From a virus: 24,120 bases of DNA. Numbering within the stretch: the first letter of the stretch is position 1; each line of letters begins with the position of its first letter. Below the pieces are notes generated by a model that worked only from the letters and a program-made list of their open reading frames with translations, made no database searches and was not told the DNA's origin. The stretch is taken from the IMG/VR virus record IMGVR_UViG_3300031851_000183, positions 1 to 24,120 of that record; one strand, 5' to 3'. This document shows, in pieces, positions 1-7,312 of this stretch. Made by a program: the position numbers and the translations under genes.

Positions 1-737
1 GGACTCGCTGTTCCTATCCCTACTTTTTGAGAAGAGTCTAGAGTTATACCTCTATCGCCAACTGGTCCTCCACCACCATTCTGTATCTGTAATTTGTTGG
101 TGGAGTTATCTAGAATAATTTGGCCGTAATTATCATCATCAGTATCTCCTAAAGCTAGTTGTGCTAACCCTGCTGTTGATCCGACTATGGCTACCACCGA
201 ATTGCTTGACCCATCACCAATTTGCAAATCTCTATTAGGACTAGTTGTTCCTATGCCAACGTTGCCAGAGGAATCAATCCTCATTCTTTCGGCAACATCA
301 TTACTTGCTGAAGAACTAGTAGTTTGATTAACATGAAATGCTAAATACGGAAGTTGACTAGTATTATTTCTTCCGAATCCTTCTATTCTTGCAGTTTCAA
401 CAGTATCGTTATACCTGAATTTTATATTTTTTGGTGATTCTCCAAATGCATTTTGAATTGCAATTGATGTTCCGCTCGATGATGAAGAATCTTCTACGTG
501 AAGTAATTCGTTTGGTGATGTAATTCCTATACCAACGTTGCCGTCGGTATCAATCGCCATATGTGTGGTAAAAGAATTATAAGCATCATTTGCTTTTGCG
601 AATAAGAATTTTCCATCTACATTCTGTATGTATCTATAAGAAAGATCTGCTCCAGCATTAGTATCTTTAAAATTTATTACTGGATTCTGTGATGCTAATT
701 CTAGTATAGATTTGGGACTGGTTGTTCCTATCCCAAC
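1..737 (-). repeat. Repeated VGIGTTSP coding motif in the fibre gene
   Basis: Four copies of a 24-base coding unit lie on the minus strand at 714-737, 513-536, 237-260 and 1-23 (the last cut by the edge). They encode VGIGTTSP, VGIGITSP, VGIGTTSP and VGIGTASP. Spacing is 201, 276 and about 237 bases, always a multiple of three, so this is a protein repeat and not a DNA array. Confidence 0.8.
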
Positions 738-1280
738 TCTATCATTCGTAGAATCTACAAATAATGTATCAGTATCAATAGTCAGAGCTGTACCTGTTAT
801 CTGATTGACGCTAATACCATAAGAAGAAGTGTTGCCCTCAGCAAGCACCTCATTAAGATTTTGATCGTCTGTTCCTCCAGAAGTAGTAAACCCTTGTTGT
901 CCGACCCATGACTGAGAAGCAATTTGAGAACCAGTAATCTCAATTGTATTCTGCCCACTTAAAACAAGTAAATCACTACCGTACTCCCCTAAAGTAATTT
1001 TATCATAACTAGAAGTACTTTCTACCTCTATAATTGGCAAACCAGCAGCATCATTAACAGAAAAAACCGTACCTGTTACTTCGTCAGTTACCCCAAATAA
1101 CCTTCCATTAGACCCGTCTACTGAAAAGATAGTGCTTCCACTACCTTCTAAGAAGAGTCCTGAGAAAGTCGGAGAATCCCCAGTATTCAGCCCCAGATCA
1201 TCTAAAACCTCGCTAGTATCAAGTGAAGAAAAATTAGTTTGATTGTTTGCTCCTGTTGATCCTACGAAATACTCAGACAT
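1..1280 (-). CDS. Phage tail fibre protein with VGIGTTSP repeats (3' part beyond the window)
   Basis: An open frame begins with ATG at 1280 and runs off the left edge without a stop, so about 426 N-terminal residues are visible. The protein is rich in Gly, Ser, Thr, Asn and Asp. It carries four copies of a VGIGTTSP-like motif (copies 67 to 92 residues apart), typically preceded by an aspartate-containing stretch such as IDSSGN or IDTDGN. This pattern is common in trimeric phage tail fibres, which bind the host surface. An SQSWVGQQG segment near residues 145-155 resembles linkers in other fibres, including ATRTWVQSQ in the 4001-5224 protein. It follows the 675-residue fibre gene but is separated from it by a terminator, so it probably has its own promoter; TATAAT lies 8 bases before the ATG. 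The fibre assignment is well supported; the receptor is unknown. Confidence 0.8.
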   Translation of the reverse strand, partial: MSEYFVGSTGANNQTNFSSLDTSEVLDDLGLNTGDSPTFSGLFLEGSGSTIFSVDGSNGRLFGVTDEVTGTVFSVNDAAGLPIIEVESTSSYDKITLGEYGSDLLVLSGQNTIEITGSQIASQSWVGQQGFTTSGGTDDQNLNEVLAEGNTSSYGISVNQITGTALTIDTDTLFVDSTNDRVGIGTTSPKSILELASQNPVINFKDTNAGADLSYRYIQNVDGKFLFAKANDAYNSFTTHMAIDTDGNVGIGITSPNELLHVEDSSSSSGTSIAIQNAFGESPKNIKFRYNDTVETARIEGFGRNNTSQLPYLAFHVNQTTSSSASNDVAERMRIDSSGNVGIGTTSPNRDLQIGDGSSNSVVAIVGSTAGLAQLALGDTDDDNYGQIILDNSTNKLQIQNGGGGPVGDRGITLDSSQKVGIGTAS

Positions 1281-1300
1281 AACTATTAATTATATGACTT

Positions 1301-1307
1301 GTTACAC
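1301..1307 (-). promoter_or_regulatory. GTGTAAC motif upstream of the partial fibre gene
   Basis: GTGTAAC on the minus strand starts 27 bases before the ATG at 1280. The same 7-mer occurs at 3432-3438 and 5577-5583, also just upstream of virion genes. Between it and the ATG lies TATAAT, 8 bases before the start codon. A role as a late promoter element is inferred from recurrence only. Confidence 0.35.
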
Positions 1308-1327
1308 TCTTTTCCTAGTAAATGAAC

Positions 1328-1358
1328 AAAAAAACCCCCTCCAAATTAATGAAGGAGG
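1328..1358 (-). terminator. Rho-independent terminator after the 675-residue fibre gene
   Basis: On the minus strand CCTCC (1354-1358) can pair with GGAGG (1338-1342) around an 11-base loop. This is followed by GGG and a run of seven T (1334-1328). It lies 24 bases past the stop of the gene ending at 1382. The stem is short but GC-only apart from one A-T pair, in an AT-rich background. A T-rich stretch on the other side could give weak termination on the plus strand as well. Confidence 0.65.
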
Positions 1359-1381
1359 CTTTTGTTTCAAATTAATAACTA

Positions 1382-3409
1382 TTAGGTAGTCTCTTCCACC
1401 CAGTTATAATTGATGGTAGCGGAAGTAATTAAAGTAGCTGTTGTTTGATCGCTCGCTATCTTTAATCCACTGCCATTAACACTAACACTTAAACCATAAG
1501 AAGAAGCGCTGGAACCAGCAAAGGTCTTAGTTACAAAAGATTGTAACATGTTAGTGCTATCAGAATCTCGACGAATCACGCCTTGTATCTTCCACATTGC
1601 TACATAAGCTCCATTGTCATCAGGTTGATTGGTATCGGTTGATTGGACAACACCTTCGAAAGCGACTGTAGTCTTATCATTTAAAGCTACAGCATTACCA
1701 TCTGAACCTGAAGTTGTTATACCGTTATTATCAGTACCTCGTAAAATCAAAATTCCCCCTTTAGTAATTACGTTACTGGCGAGTGTATTAGATGTACCAA
1801 GCTCTATCTCATCAAGATGACCTTGATCAGCAGTTGTAGAGAAAGATCTATCCGCAGCAAGAGTACCTCCTCCAGTTAAACCGTCAGAAGCAGACATTTG
1901 TGTAGAAGCGTCTGCTTTCAACGCTAATTGAGCTGAAACAGTGGTACCCCCGATTCCTGCAAGTTGACTTAACTCGGTGCTAGTTACAGTACTTACAGCA
2001 ACCTTCCCGCTAGAATTAGAGATAAGAGCTTTACTGGTACCCAAGTTAGTTCCAGCAATACTACTAGCTCCACCAGTAATAGCTGCTCTAATGTCTGTAT
2101 CTAAAACTTGTAACTCACCACCATTAAATGTTATATTTTCTCCTGCAACACTAGAATGAAGCTCTGCTGAAGTAACTGAATTAGCATCAAGTTGAGCTGT
2201 CCCAATAGAATTAACTTTAAGCCCACTTGCACCTTTAGAAAGAGTAGTCCCGTCTAAATTGAGATCAAGAGCGTCCGTACCAGCAGTAAGACCATCACCT
2301 GCTGCAATGCTAAGAGAAACAGCACTTCCACCTAGTTCCGCATCTCCTCCTCCAGCAAGACCAGCTCCACCAGTAATAGAAACAGATTTGTTTTCTAACA
2401 TGGTGTTCTCAACAACACCTGCACCAATTGTTGCAGTGAGAGTCTCAGAAGAATCTGCGTTAAATGTAACAGCTCCTGCTAAATCTCCATCTAAAGTTAT
2501 AGTAGAATCTGCTACCCACGCTGATGCTGTAGATGCATTACCAACAATATCAGCAGCAATATCTATGCTATTAGTTTTCCAACGATTATTCGTAGAGTCG
2601 TAAGTGAACTCTGCAATTGTAGAAGCGGCTGTTCCAGAAATTATAATACCACCACCATCTGCAGCAGCGTCATTCGCTGCTCCAGTTCCTAAAACCAAGT
2701 TTATGTCACCAATCTGGACATCTGTAGAAGAAATGGTAGTAGTCGTGCCTTCAACTTGCAAATCTCCTTGAATAACGACTGTACCAGCTGGGCCAGAACT
2801 ATCTGGATCGATTGTAATTGTAGATGGTCCCGTAATATTACCTCCGTTAACTCGAAGATCTTCTACTTGTATGTCTTGGTTTGTAGTCGCTCCATTATCA
2901 CAGACATTATCTAAAGTGAGACTTTGGAAAGACCCTGAAACAGCTTGAAGATCATCGACCTGATTTTCCAAATACCCAGTAGCAGTTCTTAAAGTCCCAA
3001 GTTCAGTATCATTAGTACCAATATCTACTCTTAAAGCCCCTGAAATAGAATTAACATCTGCTTTAGGATAATAAATAGTATCTAAATCAACCTCATTAAA
3101 ACTAGCTGCTGTAACATGGCCATCAGAATCAAATGTGAAGGTAGCATCTTGAAGTACCGTTCCGCCCGAATGGTCTTCTGACACATTTGATGCTGGACTA
3201 ACAACTGGGTGAGCATTAGCCGCCAAATAGCCAGACATGGCATAAATCGCATCTTGAGAAGCACCAATGGTAGTAACTCCATCTGCGATAGAGTCTTGTA
3301 TCGCTACCGCCCTTACATCTCCAGTAAAAGTTGATATGTCTGTCAGGTTACCTGTTTCAAAGTTTACCTGAGTGCCGTCGAGTGCGCCTTTATAAATTAT
3401 ATTCGCCAT
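1382..3409 (-). CDS. Phage tail fibre / virion structural protein, 675 residues
   Basis: This is a long low-complexity virion protein rich in Thr, Ser, Gly, Ala and Asp, with no cytoplasmic enzyme motifs. Residues about 210-260 carry a pattern (VEGTTTTISSTDVQIGD, then a Gly/Ala stretch AAADGGGIIISG) that I recognise from fibre and structural proteins of T4-like marine phages. The middle part (about 330-560) is made of short Gly/Ser/Ala-rich repeats such as ITGGAGLAGGGDAELGG, and the C-terminus (about 580-675) looks like a compact beta-rich tip. The ATG at 3409 has no clear ribosome binding site but is preceded by an inverted repeat and a GTGTAAC motif. It lies 52 bases after the 3462-4001 gene in the same direction and ends before a terminator. 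The fibre role is inferred from composition, one recognised segment and neighbours. Confidence 0.78.
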   Translation of the reverse strand: MANIIYKGALDGTQVNFETGNLTDISTFTGDVRAVAIQDSIADGVTTIGASQDAIYAMSGYLAANAHPVVSPASNVSEDHSGGTVLQDATFTFDSDGHVTAASFNEVDLDTIYYPKADVNSISGALRVDIGTNDTELGTLRTATGYLENQVDDLQAVSGSFQSLTLDNVCDNGATTNQDIQVEDLRVNGGNITGPSTITIDPDSSGPAGTVVIQGDLQVEGTTTTISSTDVQIGDINLVLGTGAANDAAADGGGIIISGTAASTIAEFTYDSTNNRWKTNSIDIAADIVGNASTASAWVADSTITLDGDLAGAVTFNADSSETLTATIGAGVVENTMLENKSVSITGGAGLAGGGDAELGGSAVSLSIAAGDGLTAGTDALDLNLDGTTLSKGASGLKVNSIGTAQLDANSVTSAELHSSVAGENITFNGGELQVLDTDIRAAITGGASSIAGTNLGTSKALISNSSGKVAVSTVTSTELSQLAGIGGTTVSAQLALKADASTQMSASDGLTGGGTLAADRSFSTTADQGHLDEIELGTSNTLASNVITKGGILILRGTDNNGITTSGSDGNAVALNDKTTVAFEGVVQSTDTNQPDDNGAYVAMWKIQGVIRRDSDSTNMLQSFVTKTFAGSSASSYGLSVSVNGSGLKIASDQTTATLITSATINYNWVEETT

Positions 3410-3414
3410 GATTC

Positions 3415-3436
3415 GTAACTAGTTAAATCTAGTTAC
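3415..3436. promoter_or_regulatory. Perfect inverted repeat just upstream of the 675-residue fibre gene
   Basis: GTAACTAG (3415-3422) and CTAGTTAC (3429-3436) form a perfect 8-base inverted repeat with a 6-base spacer TTAAAT. Its edge is 5 bases upstream of the ATG at 3409, and its right arm overlaps the GTGTAAC motif at 3432-3438. It could be an operator or a hairpin in the 5' leader that affects translation. There is no T-tract, so it is not a terminator. Confidence 0.45.
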
Positions 3437-3438
3437 AC
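3432..3438 (-). promoter_or_regulatory. GTGTAAC motif upstream of the 675-residue fibre gene
   Basis: This is the second copy of the minus-strand 7-mer, starting 29 bases before the ATG at 3409. It overlaps the right arm of the inverted repeat. Promoter function is inferred from its repeated position only. Confidence 0.35.
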
Positions 3439-3461
3439 AATAAAGGGCGAATAAGAAAAAA

Positions 3462-4001
3462 TTAATATTTTAACTGAGATAAATCAACCTTTCCTAACCA
3501 CCGTATATTAGTTGCAGCCTTACCTACAGCGTGAAATTTTAATGACCCATTTGAAGCACTAACTGAAAATTTTACATCTCCTACCCCTATCTCATCTTGA
3601 ATAATGTGAACGTGAGGAGTCCCCAACAAACTTACCGTATTTGCACTACTACCCCTTTTTGCTCCTCCATTAACGTGCATTACAACAGTATCTCCATCTT
3701 GCGCCCTCCCTATGAACTGACAATTAAAGAAATAAGAAGTATTATCCTCTAATATAAACCTAGCATTAGTACCATCTAAAAATAATTCGGTTTCTGAAGC
3801 GTCTGTAGAATGACCTCGTAAAAGAAAAATTGCATTCTGAGCGTCTCCAGCGGTAGAAAAATACCCATTTGAAATTATAAATTGGCTCTGTTGGGAATCG
3901 AGACTTGTATTCTGAGACCCATCTCCAAAAATAGTTTTAGAGACATTCTCTGTATTAAGAGTCTCTACAACTAAATTTTTTAATTTTACTTCTAGTGCCA
4001 T
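3462..4001 (-). CDS. Tail fibre-associated protein, 179 residues
   Basis: This is a beta-rich protein with no signal peptide or membrane segment. From about residue 36 to the end it follows a pattern seen in phage fibre proteins: SNGYFSTAGDAQNAIFLLRG, then TELFLDG, a Tyr/Phe-rich strand with FFNCQFIGRAQDG, and a Gly/Lys/Arg turn (GGAKRG) before a final WLGKVDLSQL. I recognise the type but cannot name a characterised member. It may form a fibre tip or shaft domain. The ATG at 4001 overlaps the stop of the upstream 407-residue fibre gene as TAATG, so the two are probably translated together in fixed proportion. Confidence 0.72.
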   Translation of the reverse strand: MALEVKLKNLVVETLNTENVSKTIFGDGSQNTSLDSQQSQFIISNGYFSTAGDAQNAIFLLRGHSTDASETELFLDGTNARFILEDNTSYFFNCQFIGRAQDGDTVVMHVNGGAKRGSSANTVSLLGTPHVHIIQDEIGVGDVKFSVSASNGSLKFHAVGKAATNIRWLGKVDLSQLKY

Positions 4002-5224
4002 TATGTATTCGGAATTGATCTAGTTTGCAGTACGTAACCTGTACCTATATTATCTGAAAATTCTACAAAGAATCCAGTAGTAGTTATGTCTCTCACTGCT
4101 AAAAAGTAAGTTCTTTCTCCTCCACTTGGTAGCTGTAATTCGCATTGAACCATTGGCGCAGAAGAAAATACAGTGCTGAATTCTATTCCTGTCTCATCTA
4201 TACCAGAAGGTAAAACTGTATCAAATCTCTGGCTAGTTTCTTGAGATTGAACCCAAGTTCTCGTAGCCACCGTCTCTCCACCCATAGTTATGTCTTCTGC
4301 TACCGCAAAATTACCTGTTGGCACATCTACCCCACTTGCGAAATCAATTGTCAAACCATGTTCCGCGAAAGAAGTTTTACTTCTACCCACTTTACCGTCA
4401 GCTAAAACCATTGAGCCTTCATGTACTGCTCTACCACCTCTTCCAGCCATAACCGTAGAAAAAGACCCACTAGCAAAATTATTAACACCACCAACAACAA
4501 TAGCATTAGATGCATCTTGAATGTTGTTATTCTCCCCACCTAAAATTATGGAATGATCAGGAGCTATAGTACCACTAGTAATATTACTACTTTGTCCACC
4601 AACAATAACTGCATTAGAAGCTCCTAAGATGTCATTATCATAACCTCCATCCACTAAAGAAGCCGTAGACTGCTTAATGGAATGTGATGTGCCACCATTT
4701 ATAGTATTGTAACCTAATCCTCCTAATTCTATTAAATTAGATTTGCCTCCAATAATAACAGAATAATCGTCGCCACTAATAATGTTTAACTCACCTCCTG
4801 CTATAATATCATAATCACCAAAAATTTGGTTACCACTACCTAATATAGCAGCAGAATATAGTGAGTTTACTGCGTTATCTCCAATGATAAGAGCTTCAGC
4901 ATCAATATAAAGCTTCCTATCAGAACCATCAAGATCACCAGTTACAAATATGTCTTGTCCACCAGCATTAATTATATAACCAGAAGCAAAAGTTTTAACA
5001 CCACTAATGGTTTCTTCTCCTGTGATATTTACGAAGGCATCTGGGTTGCCTCCTATCAGATTATACTGATCTAATGTTAAGTGATAATATTCCCCTGTAT
5101 CCCCACCTTGGATTCCTACAAGCGAATTGTGAGATGTCCCGCCGACACCTACATTCAACCCTGTCGAAGAAGATATCGACAAGTCTACATTCGGAGTCTC
5201 TGTAACTGTTACATTAATGCTCAT
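4001..5224 (-). CDS. Tail fibre with YadA-like beta-roll repeats, 407 residues
   Basis: Residues 31-58 include HNSLVGIQGGDTGEYYHLT, a segment common near the N-terminal part of phage fibres. Residues about 112-262 contain short repeats built on hydrophobic pairs, Gly-Gly and Asn (AAILGSGNQI, DIIAGGELNI, SVIIGGKSNLI, AVIVGGQSSNI, SIILGGENNNI, AIVVGGVNNF). These match the head repeats of trimeric autotransporter adhesins and suggest a trimeric left-handed beta-roll. After an ATRTWVQSQ linker (about 320-328), the last 70 residues look like a lectin-type tip (TGFFVEFSDNIGTGY). It probably binds the host surface. The start overlaps the upstream gene as ATGA and its stop overlaps the downstream gene as TAATG. 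The fibre role is well supported; the fold is inferred from the repeat pattern. Confidence 0.8.
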   Translation of the reverse strand: MSINVTVTETPNVDLSISSSTGLNVGVGGTSHNSLVGIQGGDTGEYYHLTLDQYNLIGGNPDAFVNITGEETISGVKTFASGYIINAGGQDIFVTGDLDGSDRKLYIDAEALIIGDNAVNSLYSAAILGSGNQIFGDYDIIAGGELNIISGDDYSVIIGGKSNLIELGGLGYNTINGGTSHSIKQSTASLVDGGYDNDILGASNAVIVGGQSSNITSGTIAPDHSIILGGENNNIQDASNAIVVGGVNNFASGSFSTVMAGRGGRAVHEGSMVLADGKVGRSKTSFAEHGLTIDFASGVDVPTGNFAVAEDITMGGETVATRTWVQSQETSQRFDTVLPSGIDETGIEFSTVFSSAPMVQCELQLPSGGERTYFLAVRDITTTGFFVEFSDNIGTGYVLQTRSIPNT

Positions 5225-5568
5225 GGAAGAGGAACGGCGGTTCCGTTAATAGTCGCCGTCCCATATAACAACCTATCAACACAACCATCAGATTTGATTA
5301 AAAATATATCATAGGAACTATAAGCTGGCTCCATAGCTTGAGTGTCAGCACTATTTAGAGACATTTTCGCAGCACCATTAGCAGCGTCAGTTTCCGAATA
5401 AGTAAAGGTAGCTTGAACCGCTTGATCATAATCACGATAAATAACTCCAGTCAAATAAACCTGATCCGTTCTTAAATCGTAGGCTGTATTAGAGTCATCC
5501 GTCAAGGTTAGAGGGATGTCAAGGCAAGCTCCTTGCTCAATAATGATGTCATATTTTGTCCCAGCCAT
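5221..5568 (-). CDS. Small baseplate/fibre-attachment protein, 115 residues
   Basis: The protein begins with a pattern typical of small phage baseplate or fibre N-terminal domains: IIIEQGACLDIPLTLTDDSN, then Ala-Tyr-Asp-Leu, a strand with TGVIYRDYD, and a C-terminal SYDIFLIKSDGCVDRLLYG followed by a short strand. This recalls the Ig-like N-terminal domain of BppU-type baseplate proteins, where a strand-rich fold anchors fibres to the baseplate. It is first in the 5568-to-3462 fibre operon and overlaps the next gene by ATGA. The GTGTAAC motif begins 15 bases before its ATG. The family link is by pattern memory and moderate; the virion context is strong. Confidence 0.65.
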   Translation of the reverse strand: MAGTKYDIIIEQGACLDIPLTLTDDSNTAYDLRTDQVYLTGVIYRDYDQAVQATFTYSETDAANGAAKMSLNSADTQAMEPAYSSYDIFLIKSDGCVDRLLYGTATINGTAVPLP

Positions 5569-5576
5569 TGCTTTTA

Positions 5577-5583
5577 GTTACAC
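5577..5583 (-). promoter_or_regulatory. GTGTAAC motif upstream of the fibre operon
   Basis: This is the third copy of the 7-mer, starting 15 bases before the ATG at 5568, inside the 22-base gap after the holin gene. GATAAT lies just upstream of it and could act as a -10-like element. Function is inferred. Confidence 0.35.
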
Positions 5584-5590
5584 TAATTAT

Positions 5591-5905
5591 CTATTTTTTT
5601 AAGAATTTATCAGGATTCTTTTCAAACTTCTTCGCTAATGCAATTATCCCATTGATAATCTCTGGACTGACAACACCAACTACACCATACGCTATAGCTT
5701 TAATGAAATCACTAATCGGAGCATCCTGTAGTACAAACCATAAGATACCAGAAAGTATCGAAGCAGCTATAACATTTCTGATGAAAGTTCTTATCGAATA
5801 CGCTCCTTTATAAGTTAGCATTCTTGCTACCATCCCCGCTGCACCTATTATTGGAATAATCCAACCCCCGTCCATAAACTCTCTCATCAAGCTTTTAAAA
5901 TCCAT
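5591..5905 (-). CDS. Probable holin, 104 residues, three membrane segments
   Basis: The protein has three likely membrane segments at about residues 13-30, 42-60 and 66-90, a short N-terminus and a Lys-rich tail (KKFEKNPDKFLKK). Small size, several membrane spans and a charged C-terminus are the hallmarks of class I holins, which open the inner membrane at the end of infection. The third segment contains GVVGVVSPEI, a pattern I associate with LydA-like phage holins. It precedes the fibre operon on the same strand. The other lysis-type genes (8115-8469) lie about 2.2 kb away, separated by a plus-strand cassette. No endolysin is visible in the window. A structural membrane protein is a less likely alternative. 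Confidence 0.65.
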   Translation of the reverse strand: MDFKSLMREFMDGGWIIPIIGAAGMVARMLTYKGAYSIRTFIRNVIAASILSGILWFVLQDAPISDFIKAIAYGVVGVVSPEIINGIIALAKKFEKNPDKFLKK

Positions 5906-5954
5906 GTAAAATATATTACACCAAAATATTTTTTTTTGTGTATCTTATTTTAAG
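5906..5954. promoter_or_regulatory. Divergent intergenic promoter region
   Basis: The 49 bases between the divergent holin gene and the plus-strand cassette are extremely AT-rich, with a run of nine T on the plus strand. On the minus strand GTGTAA (5921-5916) begins 16 bases before the holin ATG. On the plus strand GTGTAT (5938-5943) begins 17 bases before the ATG at 5955. Both operons must start here or be read from further away; neither start has a clear ribosome binding site. Exact promoter elements cannot be assigned with confidence. Confidence 0.45.
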
Positions 5955-7115
5955 ATGGGGGAACATCGAAAAGACCTTGCGGAAGCAGAAGCTTTTGCCA
6001 AAAAATACTGTAATCCAGAGGATAGTGAAATCATCTCTGATTTAGATCGTCATGCAAGGGAAACAGCATGGGCTTTATTACAGAGGATTAAACATCTGGA
6101 ACAGAAATCTTGTGTTTGTGAAGAGTGCGGTAGTGAAGTAGAAGACGAACCTATAGAGGAACAGGTTACAGAAGAAGAAGTTAAAGTAGAAAAGAATAAG
6201 GCCCAAGAAGTAAAGGCTGAAACTCCTGAGACTTCTACTATGGATAAGTTATCGGAGATAGCCGAGAAGAATAAAGATATTTTAGATAAAGCTGCGAAAG
6301 GTACCGCTGCTGCAGCCGCTGCTGGAGCAACAACTCAAACTGCAAGTGCCGCGACTGGGCTAAGCGCATTTGTCCAAGAGACTACTCAAAAAATAGCGAC
6401 TATTGGAGTCGCAGGAACTATGTCCATAGGTAGTGGAGCTTACTTTCAAGCCAAGACAACAAAAGAAAAAGGTACTGAAATCGCCGTTGTAGCAGAACAA
6501 GAGCATAAAGTGTTTTCTAATTTAAATGATTTTACTGAAACGACAATTGGCTTCCAACCTTTTGGAGGAGTCACCGAAGCAATTGTAGAATACGCCGAAA
6601 AAGGTTATGGAGATGTCGTCGGTACATCTGAAGAAGGTTACGAAGGAAGCGAAGAAGGAGAAGATGAAGGATCTAGTGGTGAAGAGGGAGAGGGCGAAAC
6701 GTCAAATGAAGAAACCTCTAACGAGGGAGAAGGAAATGAAGGCGAACCTACAGAAGAAAATAATAAAGAAGGCGAAGGAGAAGCCGTTAAAGAAGAGGAA
6801 TCTGTAGAAACCGAAGAGAAAACAGAAGAAGAATCCAAAGAAGAACCCGAAGAAGAACCCGAAGAAAAGGAAGAGTCTGAAGAGGAGGAGCCTGAGGAAG
6901 AAGCCGAAGAGGAAGAATCCGAAGAGAAAGAATCCGAAGAGAAAGAAGCCGAAGAGGGAGAAGCCGAAGATGAAAAAGCCGAAGAGGAAGAGTCTGAAGA
7001 GGAAGAGCCTGAAGAGGGTGAAAAGAAAAAAACAGATCTAGAAGACTCAGAAGAAACAATAGAACTAGAAGAAGATGATCAGGTCACTCAAGTCCCTGAT
7101 GTTATAACAAGATAA
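5955..7115 (+). CDS. Acidic Glu-rich protein of unknown function, 386 residues
   Basis: I do not recognise this gene. Residues 1-52 look helical. A cysteine cluster CVCEEC (C53, C55, C58) could bind a metal. Residues about 113-165 are Ala/Gly/Thr-rich and could form one or two weakly hydrophobic helices (KGTAAAAAAGATT, then IGVAGTMSIGSGAYF). From about residue 225 to 372 the chain is dominated by Glu with Ser, Gly, Pro and Lys in short imperfect repeats such as EESEEKESEEKEAEEGEAED. Such tails are usually disordered and very negatively charged. It is the first gene of a three-gene plus-strand operon, followed after 5 bases by a small membrane protein gene. It could be a DNA-mimic-like or cation-binding protein, or a virion protein; none of these is demonstrated. 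Confidence 0.7.
   Translation: MGEHRKDLAEAEAFAKKYCNPEDSEIISDLDRHARETAWALLQRIKHLEQKSCVCEECGSEVEDEPIEEQVTEEEVKVEKNKAQEVKAETPETSTMDKLSEIAEKNKDILDKAAKGTAAAAAAGATTQTASAATGLSAFVQETTQKIATIGVAGTMSIGSGAYFQAKTTKEKGTEIAVVAEQEHKVFSNLNDFTETTIGFQPFGGVTEAIVEYAEKGYGDVVGTSEEGYEGSEEGEDEGSSGEEGEGETSNEETSNEGEGNEGEPTEENNKEGEGEAVKEEESVETEEKTEEESKEEPEEEPEEKEESEEEEPEEEAEEEESEEKESEEKEAEEGEAEDEKAEEEESEEEEPEEGEKKKTDLEDSEETIELEEDDQVTQVPDVITR
6634..7056 (+). repeat. GAA-rich low-complexity coding repeat
   Basis: This purine-rich stretch is made of imperfect units of GAAGAG, GAAGCC and GAATCC, encoding EE, EA and ES steps. Units of about 15 bases such as GAATCCGAAGAGAAA recur between 6913 and 6960. It creates long open frames on the opposite strand that are artefacts. 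The pattern suggests expansion by replication slippage. Confidence 0.7.
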
Positions 7116-7120
7116 TTATT

Positions 7121-7312
7121 ATGGAAGATCTATTTGATAAAATACTAGCTCCTTATATGGGGTCAATGCCTGAGTTTATTATTTCTATACTAGGGCTTCT
7201 TGGAACACTTTCTTACATAGTGCCAGAAAATAGCAAGCTAGGCAGAATACTTGGCAAAATTACTGGCAATCTAGGAAAACTTAAAAACTACTTACTTAAA
7301 AAGAAAAAATGA
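7121..7312 (+). CDS. Small membrane protein, 63 residues
   Basis: One hydrophobic segment spans about residues 17-34 (PEFIISILGLLGTLSYIV). It is followed by a Pro-Glu-Asn turn and a basic, probably amphipathic tail (GRILGKITGNLGKLKNYL, then KKKK). The protein likely sits in the inner membrane with its tail in the cytoplasm. It lies 5 bases after the acidic protein gene and its stop overlaps the next start as ATGA, so the three genes are co-translated. Its size would fit an antiholin, a second holin or a superinfection-exclusion protein. None of these can be chosen from the sequence. Confidence 0.6.
   Translation: MEDLFDKILAPYMGSMPEFIISILGLLGTLSYIVPENSKLGRILGKITGNLGKLKNYLLKKKK

Noticed and set aside
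1629-2603. Three plus-strand open frames opposite the 675-residue fibre gene
   Set aside because: They are antisense frames inside a well-supported gene, biased to Ala, Pro, Ser and Val by its Thr/Ser/Gly/Ala codons, and have no ribosome binding sites.
6787-7059. Leu-rich open frame on the minus strand opposite the Glu-rich region, and other frames there
   Set aside because: It is the reverse of a GAA-rich repeat, which gives CTT/TTC-rich frames without stops. It has no start context and lies fully inside the plus-strand gene.
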